A DNA stretch of 64,000 nucleotides from the NCBI GenBank assembly GCA_946902985.2, contig OX336389.2, positions 125,275,572-125,339,571 of the forward strand. The letters run 5' to 3'. Both the position numbers and the translations under genes were made by a program. Positions 53,175 through 64,000 of the stretch are shown here, piece after piece. Under the pieces are notes generated by a model. It saw only the letters and a program-made list of their open reading frames with translations, searched no databases and had not been told where the DNA came from. How positions within the stretch are numbered: the first letter of the stretch is position 1; the number at the start of each line of letters is the position of its first letter. The stretch comes from Meconema thalassinum (Eukaryota > Arthropoda > Insecta > Orthoptera > Tettigoniidae).

Positions 53175-56100
53175 GGGCTTAACGTAGCCCTGAGAATCAA
53201 AACGATCTAAAATTTTTCCGAGCATGGTCTCCAATCAAAACGTCCCTGATTGGCTGAGCACTTATTGGGTCCTTCCCGCCACACAGCCGCAATCAAATCC
53301 GCCATTAACCTCAATTTAACATAACCTAAGTTACTTAAATTACAAATATTAATAATGTTGGTGAAGGGTGGGGGACTTGTGGATTAGATAAGCCATTTTT
53401 AGTGTTGCCTTCTATAGATTTGTGGTTTTTTGGCAATCTCGTTATCTTGTAGACATTAAGATAAATAGTTATATTTCGGGGGCCTATCACTCAGTAGCGG
53501 TTTATCACAACAGTAGCAACTATTACGAATAGCTGTACTATAGTAAGATTTTTCTGCTCCTTCGCGAAATAGTGGCGGTGGTTTGAGATTATTTTTGACT
53601 ACCATTATGGGGTTTTAATAGTTTTTCATAGAGCATTTTTGTTGTCTTGTAGGCATGATTGATTTGACATGTTAGGTCTGCATGTAGCCTACAGTTTTTT
53701 TTCTGGTTTTTGGAATAATGCTCATTCTCATTACCATTAAGTGCAACCGTGTTGAACGACTGAAAGACATTGAATATTTCGTTTACCAAGGCAGCCCTGA
53801 AATATGGGTTCCAACACGATATGGACTTGGAACTTATGTTCGCTTAACAAAATAACGATACATCAACAAGTCATCCTTGTAATCTCTGCAAATAATAAAA
53901 ATATTTCCCATCCAATATAGGCCTATTCATGTTGAACGGTAAAAAGTTATCAACATTTATTAAGGCAACACTGAAAAATGTTCATTTTGATCTAGCCTAC
54001 TTACTCGGAGTCATCTGCATCAATATCCCTAGAGGTTAAGTTTTTTAAATTCTCCCTTTCCTATGGTCAAATAACACATGTATGTTCCCTATTTTTCTTA
54101 AGGGGATTCAATGATCTTATTCTGAACTAATTAAGAATAGGGCATGTACCCCAACCCCTTAAAATATGAAGTTATCAGGATAAAAATAATGTCCATAACC
54201 ATCAGAAACTTGAGAACACAGATCAGGAGAATGTTGATCGACCATGGATGCAAGACCAGAAAGTCTTAAAGAGGAGTGTTTCATTTAGAGGCTTGGAACA
54301 TCATGGTCAAGACCCTTGTACTTGGGTGTGTGCTCAATTTGTTTGAGAACCCGTTGACAGATCATAAGTTAATCTGTGGCTGGAATCCACTCCGTCCTAT
54401 TCTAAGCTGCGAGTACTGGGCACCATTAGTGTTCTGTGACTACTGTATCAATTTCTGAAAATTGTGTCATAGGCCTATGCATAGACAAGTCGCTGAGAAT
54501 GTTCTCTGAATGGTGAATACCCGTAGGCTAGCCTACTTAGCTGCCTCCTTCACTAGCATTTCCAGGCACCTGGTTAGTTGGTAAAATGAAATAGAAAAAT
54601 CACTTGAATGATTCAAGTTGTCCTTGATTGCCCTCGAGGGACAGTGTACCCCATTCCAGATCTTAGTTCAGAATTAGTTTCCTTGACGGAGTTGGAGAAA
54701 CAGTCACAAAACCTATGGTACTACTAGACCTAGTACGGTACAAGTAGATGGAAGCATTGTGAGACCAACCACTAGGTTGCTTATGTCCCATTAGTTGAGA
54801 GTGTTAGGGAATGGGAGATTGGTTCAACATTTCAGCCTATGTTGTTGTATATTTCATTAATATATGAGATCTAAGTGTATCATAGGAATATTAAAGCAAA
54901 CCATAATATATTACCAGTTGGTCAATTGGATACAACAATTCAATGAAACATTCTGTTAATAATTAGGAAGTGTCGTAGGCAACCAGAGAAGCGACACAAG
55001 AAAAAACACCCGAGTCTTCCAGGCAGTTGTCATCAACTGTATTTCACATAGAGAAGAATGACTAAAATGGTTCCTCATGAAAAAAACAACTGGTCAATGG
55101 CTTGAAAGACAGTAGTAAGGACTTACATGCTGTCAGTAAAAGTGGAGTTAAGAAAGATGTCTGGAATATTTAAATCAGTAGTTGATAGCCATGATTTTTA
55201 AAATTACCCTAGTTAATTGCACCTTAATATGATTAGTAGCCTACCGGTATGTGCAAGATTTTAAATGGTAGGTTTTCCTGTGAACCAAAAAACAGCTCTT
55301 AACATGGATTATGTTCAGGTTAGGCCTACAATTTATTGGGAGGGAGGTTTATTCTACATACATGTTGCACATAAAATGAGCTTCTGATTAGAGCTCTGTG
55401 GGAATGTTTAAATGGTTTGATGATACAGGATTTATCAAGCCTCTTTCTATGCATCTTTTAAAAACATTTTAACAATTCATAAATTACTGTCATCATTGCT
55501 AATGCTGTAATCTGTCATGTTTATTTATGCAGCATGAGGAATTGGGAAACATTGGTAGGATTGGTATATTGAGTGGAGATATAGTAGGATAAAATGCAAC
55601 TGTGTCATGGAAACCTAAGATGTATTTTTATTTCTCAACTTTATTTTCTGTAGACTCCAATACAGCCCACCTCCAGGGGAAAAAAAGGTGTTGGTGATGT
55701 TTAATGAGAGCAAATCTTGAAATACTGTGATTTAAGTGGTTGGTATCAAAAGCTGTATAGGAAAAATGAAAATGTGAAGTCACGCCCAAGTTTATGAAGC
55801 CTTGCCAGACTCGGCTGAAATTATCTTCGATGCAAATCAAGTCTCAATAGTTAAAACTTTAGGACGACCTTTGACATGAGCACTATAACAGGCCTACATT
55901 TAGGATCGACATAGCCTGCAGTAGGTCTTGTGCTACTGTATGCACCTGGGCATGTTTAAAAAAAAAACTCAGCCTGCAGGTTAATAAGGTAGTATATTAC
56001 TATAAATCTATCTCAAGCAAATCCAAGAAGTTACCAGACTGAGAAACTACATATCAATATTTAAACAAAAAAAGGGTGGCAGTGCAAACTGCACTTTTAA

Positions 56101-56990
56101 TCCTTGCTTCATTAGTTAAACCATAATATTTGTACATAAATACAGTAAGGACTTCACATTACAAACGGCCACTTAAATTATATGCCTTATTAGGCATAAC
56201 CTACAAATTACATGTCATGAAATTGGTAAATATAAGCAGACAGCAACATCAATATGCAATGGTCTATAATGTAGTTTTATAGTGCACAAAAGGTTATTGT
56301 ACTGAATGTATTTCGAACTGATGAATAAAACTGGTGGAAACGACAGCCAATTGATTTACATCCATTACATCCAAAGTAGTAGAAACTTTCAGTTGATTGG
56401 CAAGAGTGTTGATTTGTACTTTTATTTTCACAAATTTTGATGAACAGTGTCACGCTTCAATTTAAATATAAACGCACATACAATTCCTCATCAATAAGTG
56501 ATTTGCACTTCATACTGTCATGAACTGCTGTGCTGGACAGAACGGAGGCAGACAGGTTTTTCTCCGGGTACTCCGGTTTTCCCTGTCAAAATTTCATTCC
56601 AGCAACACTCTCCACTATCATTTCATTTCATCTATCATTCATTTAATCATTGCCCCAGAGGAGTGCGTCAGGTCTCGGCAGCCGGCACAGTTCATATCCT
56701 CGCCGCTAGATAGGGGCTTCATTCATTCCATTCCTGACCCGGTCGGAGACTGGAAGCAGGCTGTGGATTTTCACTGTCATGAACTGGAATAGATTTCTAG
56801 CAATTTAATTGATGTAGAAATCTATTCCTCTCGCCACCATGTTGGTGATAATTGTAAACAAACCCGCGGGCAGCCAATGGCTGGTAATAATTGCCAGCCA
56901 ATAACAAGCCATGATGATGCGGATCATAATTCGCGTTTCACTCTCATTGCGTTTTAACTTGAGGTGAGGAATCAGCTGTTCGTTAACGCC
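53175..56990. other. no gene recognised; minor SINE fragments
   Basis: AT-rich intergenic or intronic sequence. Weak B-family SINE pieces appear near 54300-54360 ('tacttgggtgtgtg') and 54590-54700. No exon with both splice sites and a recognisable domain was found. Confidence 0.45.
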
Positions 56991-56995
56991 ACGGG

Positions 56996-57933
56996 GTGCC
57001 ATTATTAAAATTTTGGGAGATAGAAACACACCCTATAGAGGTTATTAATGCCAAAGAGAAGATTGACAGACTAGACACACGCATGGCGGGACAAGTGGCG
57101 CAGTCTACAGGCCTCGGACATAAACTGTATTTTAACAGCAAGGATGATGCAAGCAGTGAGGGTAAGTGTCCATCTGGTGACAAAAATAAGGAATCATTTG
57201 CAGATGTTGTTGCCACTAAACGGAAAGAGAGTAAGTTCAAGCTTACAGTAAAGACTAAAGGAAATCATTCTGCGGAAACGATAAAGAATATTCCGAAAAC
57301 AAACCTTAATCCAGTAGAGTTGAAAGTCGGCATCAGCGCATTCAAGACTCTTAAAGATGGAAGAATATTAATAGAAACATGTAGTAAGGAAGATATAGAG
57401 AAAGTAAGCAAATCTGTAGAAGTTAATGTGGGAGAGAACTGGAAGCTACGGTACAGGAACTACGTCAGCCACGATTAGTTATATACGATATTCCTGAAGA
57501 AATTACAACGGAGAATGCATCTAATGTAATAATAAATCAAAACCCAGAATTACAATCAGTAGAAGTTAAGATCACGCCTAAATTCGTATTTAACACTAAG
57601 CGTAATAAAAGGAATCTAGTGATAGAAGTTAACTCCCAAACCCGTCGGTTGATCCAAACAATAAAGATGAGATTAGGTTGGTTGATTTGCAATGTTGAAG
57701 ATTATTTTCGAGTTAATCGTTGCTTCAAATGTAGTAAATTCAATCATAGACATACAGACTGTAAAGGAGAAGTAGCTTGCCCCATATGTACAGGCCCACA
57801 TAGTTTAAAGGAATGTAAAGCTTCAAATGAAGAATACAAATGCATTAATTGCTTAACCTACAAAAAATATAACCCTAATCACAAAACGTGCATAAATCAC
57901 ACTTCTCCTGACAGGAATTGCCCAAGCTTGTAA
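56996..57933 (+). pseudogene. LINE ORF1, zinc-knuckle protein, one frameshift
   Basis: The first part (to about 57470) is a hydrophilic segment (INAKEKIDRLDTRMAG, then NKESFADVVATKRKES) leading to the RRM-like ELKVGISAFKTLKDGRILIE. A one-base change near 57465 moves the sense to another frame, which continues with LVIYDIPEEIT and then three CCHC-type knuckles: CFKCSKFNHRHTDC, CPICTGPHSLKEC and CINCLTYKKYNPNHKTC. The stop is at 57931. There is no ATG at the start, and the usual N-terminus seems missing, so this copy is probably 5'-truncated within ORF1. ORF1 proteins of this type bind the element RNA. Confidence 0.8.
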
Positions 57934-57973
57934 GCTGCAATTATGAAGCAAATTCAGAATACAGACTATTAAT

Positions 57974-60900
57974 ATGTATTCAGCAACCAATACCAAGAAA
58001 TTAACAGGTATTAAAAACTCAAATAATTATGACAAGATCAACTGCCTACAGATTAATTTACAACACTCGATAGCTGCAACTGATAGCTTGATGAATCTGA
58101 TACTACAAGAAGGAATAGATGTGATATTTATACAAGAGCCACGAATTATCAACAATAGGCCCACTGGTATTACAAATAGATATAGGAAGTTTGCTGCAAG
58201 TGAAGGTCGATGTCGTACTGTCACGTTGGTGACAAACCCTCAGATAGACGCTCTTCTTATAAATGAATTGACTGACAAAGACACAGTAGTTGTGGAATTA
58301 ACATACAGGAGTTTAAAATTTTATTCTGTTAATATGTATCTTGATAGTCAAGAAATAATAGAAAGTAACTTTAACAAAATCAACAAAATTTTGAAATATA
58401 CATGTGGACAAGGGCTACTCATTACTATGGACAGTAATTCCAGATCTACAACATGGCATGATATATTAACCAATGAAAGGGGAAAGAATTTAGAGGAATT
58501 CCTAATAATAAATCAGCTGTTTGTACATAACGAATACAGTGAATTAACCACTTTCCAAAGTAGTAGAGGAAAACGTAACGTGGACTTGACCATCAGCAAT
58601 AATAAACTCCTCAAGGAAATATATAACTGGAGGATAAGCGAAGAAGAGAGTTGTTCAGATCACAGAATTTTGCAATTCTTAGTAGCACAAAACTTCTGTT
58701 ATGATACAACAGAAACCAGATTCACCGGTATCAAATATATAACGAGAGAAGAAGATCGTGAATTTTATCAAGAAATTTTAAAGAAAGAAATAGCAAGACA
58801 GTTCTGGGGAATAATACAGGAAGAACAAACTGAAGATATTGACAACAAACTATCAGTGTACATAAATAATTCTGCAGATATGGAGGACATAGTAAATAAA
58901 GTTAGCTCTGCCCAGACGAAAGTTTGCATGCAGGCTTTCAAAGTTAGTAGACCTTCTGGCAAAACCATCAGCCTAAAACACAGAACAGTGCCTTGGTGGA
59001 ATGAAGAACTTACGATAATGCGGAAGAAAGTAAATGCATTCAGAAGAAAATTCCAGAGAACGTTAAATAATAATGACCTCCGAGATCAGAGAAAAACTGA
59101 ATACTTTGCTGAAAAAACTAAAAACCAAGCTAAAATCAGAAATGCAAAGATACTGTCTTGGAAAGAATACTGTAGTAAAATTTCTTCAAATCCCTGGGAC
59201 ATAGTCTATAAATCAGCGTCAGGAAAAATTAATATTACTCAAATTGTATCATCTCTTATTAACAATGAAGGTCACTACACAAGAGACTTAAAGGAAACAA
59301 TGCATTGTATATTAAACAATCTCATTCAGAAGGATGATGAAATGGAAGATACTGCTCAGCAAAAGCAAATAAGGAAGGAAGTAGAGGAACCAATAGACAC
59401 TCTGGACGACTGGGAATTTACAGAAGAAGAAATAAAATCTGCAATCAAAGATATAAGTCTTAAAAAGACACCAGGTGAAGATGGAAGCACTAGTAAAATA
59501 CTATGGTGGACGTATGAAAGTATCCCTAGAACTATGACATCATTATATAATGGTTGCTTGAAGAATGCTTGTTTCCCGAAGCGATGGAAAAATGCGAGAC
59601 TTATACCAATCACAAAACCAGGGAAAGATAAGATTCAGGATCCCTCTAAATTCCGACCAATAAGCCTGATAAATGTGGCGGGCAAAGTATTAGAGAAACT
59701 TCTAATAAATAGAATAAATCACTACCTCTATACCAATAAACTACTGAACGAAAATCAATATGGCTTCACAGTTCAAAAGTCTACTACTGATGCAGCTATG
59801 GCACTTAAGGAATTTATAACTGAGGCGTTCAAAAATGGTCAAATTACCGTTATAGTTAGTCTTGATGTCAAAGGAGCTTTTGACTCTGCGTGGTGGCCAT
59901 GTGTCCTAAAGGCCCTAAAAGACTTCAAATGCCCGAGAAATTTGTACTACCTGACTAAGAGCTACTTCAAGGATAGAACGACGTTCATGAATTCCAACAG
60001 TATCCAAGTAGAAACAGTAGTTAATAAAGGATGTCCTCAAGGTTCATGTTGTGGACCGGGGTACTGGAATGTACAGTGTAATTCACTGCTCAGTTTGGAA
60101 TACGGTAAAAACACCAAAGCTATAGCATTTGTTGATGACCTTATAATTGCAGTCAGGGCTGAAACTGAAATTGAAGCAGAAAATATTGTGAATATGGAAT
60201 TACGGAAAGTTACTAAGTGGTCAACAGAAAACAAAACCCGTTTTAATGAAAGTAAGTCAAGAGTTATTCTAATATCAAGAAGAAGAAAAGCAAAGAAGAC
60301 AATTGATATCTTTATGAATTGGAAACTTCTTGTACAAGTAGATACGATGGAATATCTAGGAATAACTATAGACTCTCGCTTTAAGTTCAATGACCACATC
60401 AATAAAGTTAGTGAAAAATGTATTAAATTAATAAACGCATTATCAAAATCGGCTAGAATAGGATTGGGTCTAAAACACCAGGCTTTGGAAACAATTTATA
60501 AAGGAGCAATATTGCCAATGCTGTTATATGCTGCTCCGATCTGGATTGAATCCCTAGAAAAGAAATATAATATGATTAAATACGCGAGAGTGCAAAGACT
60601 TATTCTCTTGAGAATAGCAAAATCGTACCGCACTGTATCTCATGAGGCACTGTGCATTATTACAGGAATTACTCCTATAGATATAATGGCTAAAGAGATT
60701 GTTACTCTATACAAAATCAAGTCAGGAAAAACAACTATGTACTATGTCATTGACAAGCCCGAAAAACCTATGAGATGGCTCCATCCAGCCTATTTTCCTG
60801 GTACCGAAGATCCAAGAATAGCATTAAATGAATATATCCCATGGAAAATTTACACAGATGGAAGCAAAAGTGAAGAAGGAGTGGGAGCTGGCATAGCTAT

Positions 60901-61686
60901 ATTCAGATTGCACGAATTAGTAGACCAATTGAAATATAGACTGCAAGACAACTGTTCGAATAATCAGGCGGAGCAATTAGCTATACTTAAATCTCTAGAG
61001 TTCTTAGATACTACTAAGACAGAGGATGATGAAGATAAGAAAGTAATTATTTACACAGATAGTAAAATAGCAATTGACTCCATTGTGATCTAATTGAGAA
61101 TATAAGAAGGACTACAGCTATTCTAAAAAGGAAAAAATGGATAATAAAATTTGAATGGGTTAAGGCACATACAGATGTTGCAGGCAATGAACTGGCTGAT
61201 AAAATTGCAAAGGAGGCTACAAAATTAAGCGAGGTTTGTTTCGATAGAATACCCATCTCAACTTTTAAAAGACATCTCAAAGAAGAATCAATTCATGAAT
61301 GGCAGCAAAAATGGGAACAAACTTCAAAAGGCACACTTACAAAAGAATTCTTTCCAACAGTTGCAGGTAGATTAAAATCCAAAATCACCTTAACACCTAA
61401 TATGACTACAATACTGACTGGACATGGAAATATTGCTTCGTACTTACACAGACTTAAAATTATACGTAATCCCGAGCGTTCCTGTAAAAGCAGCCCTCAG
61501 ACTATAGATCATATAATTTTCGTGTGCAGTGAAATGAAAAATATTAGGCAATTCTTGATCAATAGTGTTAATAGAGATGATAACTGGCCTTTTCAGAAAT
61601 CTGTGCTATTAAAAAAGTTTTTGAAGGAATTTTCTAAATTTGTTAATGCTCTGGATTTTCATGCTCTAAGGAAAATCTATGAATAA
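57974..61686 (+). CDS. LINE ORF2: APE endonuclease, RT, RNase H
   Basis: ATG at 57974 opens 1,039 codons to 61093; after a one-base shift the sense continues to 61684. Endonuclease (residues about 15-230): CLQINLQHS, FIQEP, TMDSNSRST and SCSDHRI. RT (about 500-800): RLIPITKPGKD, FRPISLINVAGKVLEKL, SLDVKGAFDSAWW, CPQGSCCGPGYWNVQ and the catalytic FVDDL. RNase H (about 955 onward): KIYTDGSKS, NNQAEQLAILKSLE, IIYTDSKIAI, and after the frameshift WVKAHTDVAGNELADKIA. A C-terminal SSPQTIDHIIFVC gives the zinc-like end. The motif set is that of R1/I-group LINEs with RNase H. It is one indel away from an intact frame, hence young. Confidence 0.92.
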
Positions 61687-61843
61687 TATTGTTTGATATT
61701 GTTAAGATTAAGTCATCTAGTAATTGTATTATTATAATGTACTTTATTTTGTTCATTTATAAAATGTAATGTAAGTGCATGTAGTACTACTTATGTAGTG
61801 GAGCATGCAGAGAGTATGAACAATAAAATAATAATAATAATAC
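61687..61843 (+). repeat. LINE 3' UTR and (ATA)n tail
   Basis: A short 3' UTR follows the stop and ends in ACAATAAAATAATAATAATAATA. AATAAA is inside the tail. I could not find a matching target duplication upstream. Confidence 0.75.
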
Positions 61844-61844
61844 A

Positions 61845-63395
61845 TTTAACAAACCGGAAGACAAGTCTTTCGTTAAAGGGAAGATTATGCCATGTGTTCC
61901 CAAAGAAACTATGGTCATGCATTTAACGGTATAATGCAATGCAACTACAGCTGTCATGTTTGTATGCGTCAGTTCCCTTCGAATTTTTAGCCTATTAATC
62001 ACATTTTTTTAATTATGAAAAATTAGTCTTATGAGCTCATCCGGACAGATATCTGTCTGTCTGTCTGTGTGTCCTCCCCTATCAACTCCTAAACGGCTGC
62101 AGTTATCGAAACCAAATTTGGTACGTGTAAAGATTCATGCCAGGACATGTCAAGTCCATATTTTAAAATGACGTCAGTGCTACCTACTGCGGAAAAATCA
62201 GAATTGAAATTTGAGCTCTATGTTGGATATCTCGGCAACTGTTCCAAAATTCACACATCCATAATATCCATTGGATTTCAGCTACATTCCGTATGTGGTG
62301 AGACTAATCCTAAGGAAACTATTGGAAAAGAAACGCATTGCCAGACAGGCGGCATTGTTTCTTAAGGGACGATAATTAATACCTTGTATTAGTTACAGCG
62401 GTGGCTGGTGATACGGGTGCAGTGTTGCAAAACGACCAGATTTTTTCTCAGAGGAAAAAGTACATATTTGGTAAATACAAACTACGCATTTAATGTGTTT
62501 TTCACCTTAGGCCTATGTACGTTGTACAATTCTTGTCCTTAACTAACTCAAGAAATCCAATAATACGGTGACCTGCGCTGGTAAAGCGATGAGAGCCAAC
62601 ACAGTATAGAAGTAATCAGCAAGTGGTCGTTGCACGGCTCGAGCACTGACCAAGTTCCTACTGTACAGTGGCTGGTATGACAGAGATGGTCCCTATCCCA
62701 ACATTTAACTCCATTCGTTGTTGAACGGTGTTTGCAACAAGGCTGGAGGGGTGCTGAGATGCTCCAGGTTTTTCCGATCTCCCATTGCTGAACAATGTCA
62801 TTTAGACTGTGCACAATTTTGTCCTCATCCTGAACACATGTTGTTTCGTTTGGATAAAATTTAGATTTTAAATGTTGTTATTTATGTCAAACTTCAATAA
62901 AACTATAATTTGGAACAAATGCATCGGCTAACAAACAAAAATTTACACTCCAGGGGAACAAAAATATTATTATTATTATATACTGTATACTATTTCATTA
63001 CTTTAGCCCGTGGCTCATAATCACAAGATTCACGGTCACGTAAAACTACAATCTTCCTTCTTTCCTTCCTTCCTTCCTTCATTACTTTGTATCCCTTTTA
63101 GGGCTATACAAGTAACCGATCGTACTAGTGAGCATTAAAAAAAGAGAATCACCGGATCAATGGCGAATTGCACTCTCATTTCATAACTATCGACTACATG
63201 TTTACAAGCAAATAAATAAGACCGTAGCCCCTGCAAGAACTGTGTCCCGTTGTGCCCGCATAACAGTAGAGCCGGGCCGGTACACAGCCATCCCCTACCA
63301 GAACTGTCGCGTCGTACCTTACCGTTGTGCGAGACTAATGTGTTGGCCCATTAGTTATTATTATAATTATTACTATTTTTATTAATATTAATGGT
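61845..63395. other. no gene recognised
   Basis: Contains a (CTGT)n tract near 62050-62070 followed by 'gtcctcccctatcaactcctaaacgg', a sentence-like motif seen at the border of some insect repeats, and (TTCC)n at 63056-63082. Otherwise unassigned. Confidence 0.45.
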
Positions 63396-63400
63396 AATAA

Positions 63401-63967
63401 TTAAGGTTCGGATGTTAAGGAAAAGTCATATTTTTTTCCTGAGCTCAATTTACCCGAAATGCGAAAAATAAGTTTGAATGACGGGTCCCTGACCTCGTTT
63501 AAAGCAATTTGATGTTGCCTATAAATGCATATTTCGTCCATTTTTATTGTTTTGGTCATATTTGGTCATATTTTAGTGATATAAGGTCATATTTGGTTAT
63601 AATTTCAGCATTTTTGTTTAAATCGAGGCGTCGTTAACAAGGTACGTGTTATCTGCGTCGAGTTTCAAACCAAGGATTTACGAATAGTGTAGTGTAGTGT
63701 AGTGTGATACTGAAAGAGTGTTGAAAATTTTAATGTACTGTAGCTCTCTGTCAGATAGTATGATTAAATGTGTCTGGTGTATTATCGCTGATCACGTTTT
63801 GGCAATTTGCTGGATGTTAGTGATACTCTACCTATCCCAAAAATTCATGCCATATTTCATAGCTTTTTAGGTCATATTTTATAGTTTTAGGTCATATTTA
63901 GCTATTTTTAGAGCATATTTGCTTGCATATTTTGTACTTCTTTAGGTCTTAAACTTCCGAACCCTAA
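63401..63967. mobile_element. MITE with repeated GGTCATATTT motifs
   Basis: Inverted ends: TTAAGGTTCGGATGTTAAG on the left and the inverse of TTAGGGTTCGGAAGTTTAAG at the right. Inside, words like GGTCATATTT occur at about 63557, 63567, 63588, 63869 and 63890, all in the same orientation. No coding frame; about 567 bp. Superfamily uncertain, since a clear target duplication was not found. Confidence 0.65.
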
Positions 63968-64000
63968 CTAATAATAATAATTATATCCTGTATCACGCAA

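Overview
The window looks like a stretch of a large, repeat-rich arthropod genome, most likely an insect. The evidence is short exons with GT-AG splice sites in long introns, several tRNA-derived SINE families, R1/I-type LINEs, mariner, hAT and KDZ-like DNA transposons, one giant Ty3/gypsy LTR element, and THAP- and ZAD-like exons. No prokaryotic genes, rRNA genes or CRISPR array were seen. I cannot name the species.

Layout. 1-9 kb: three phase-compatible minus-strand exons (8675-8885, 5101-5342, 1002-1215) of a secreted or membrane host gene. They encode a Ser/Thr/Pro-rich stretch, a Frizzled-type cysteine-rich domain split over two exons, and a SEA-like domain. The introns are full of SINEs, a LINE tail and a hAT non-autonomous element (7318-8243). 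9-15 kb: a mariner deletion derivative (9231-9888), a small MITE, a 3.55 kb DNA transposon (10859-14410) with a broken DUF7869/KDZ-like transposase and repeated subterminal motifs, and remnants of a mariner and a LINE. 15-33 kb: two nearly identical 251 bp repeats 8.8 kb apart, a 2 kb foldback palindrome (18528-20507), THAP-, THAP-like and ZAD-like exons, a BEL-like gag remnant and more SINEs.

33.9-48 kb: a 14,072 bp Ty3/gypsy element with matching 880 bp LTRs and an ATAT target duplication. Its order is gag, a canonical A AAA AAC slip site at the gag stop, an OTU cysteine-protease domain, aspartic protease, RT, RNase H, integrase, then 5.6 kb without a recognisable gene. That last part contains a small array of co-varying hairpins. 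This copy has several one-base indels, an in-frame TGA and an Asp-to-Asn change at an RNase H catalytic position, so it is probably not autonomous, although its LTRs are still very similar.

48.3-53.2 kb: a nested composite. A long palindrome with a tRNA-Pro pseudogene in each arm was entered by a 2,987 bp hAT-like element (8 bp target duplication). That element carries inverted 42 bp tandem arrays, an inner T/G-A/C hairpin and a captured endonuclease fragment. 57-61.85 kb: a nearly complete R1/I-type LINE with three zinc knuckles, APE endonuclease, RT and RNase H, each ORF carrying one frameshift. The rest is intronic or intergenic sequence and a terminal MITE (63401-63967).

The candidates for something undescribed are the OTU-bearing giant gypsy element with its 3' hairpin array, the KDZ-like transposon with its subterminal motif set, and a modular SINE system in which heads and 3' tails are exchanged.
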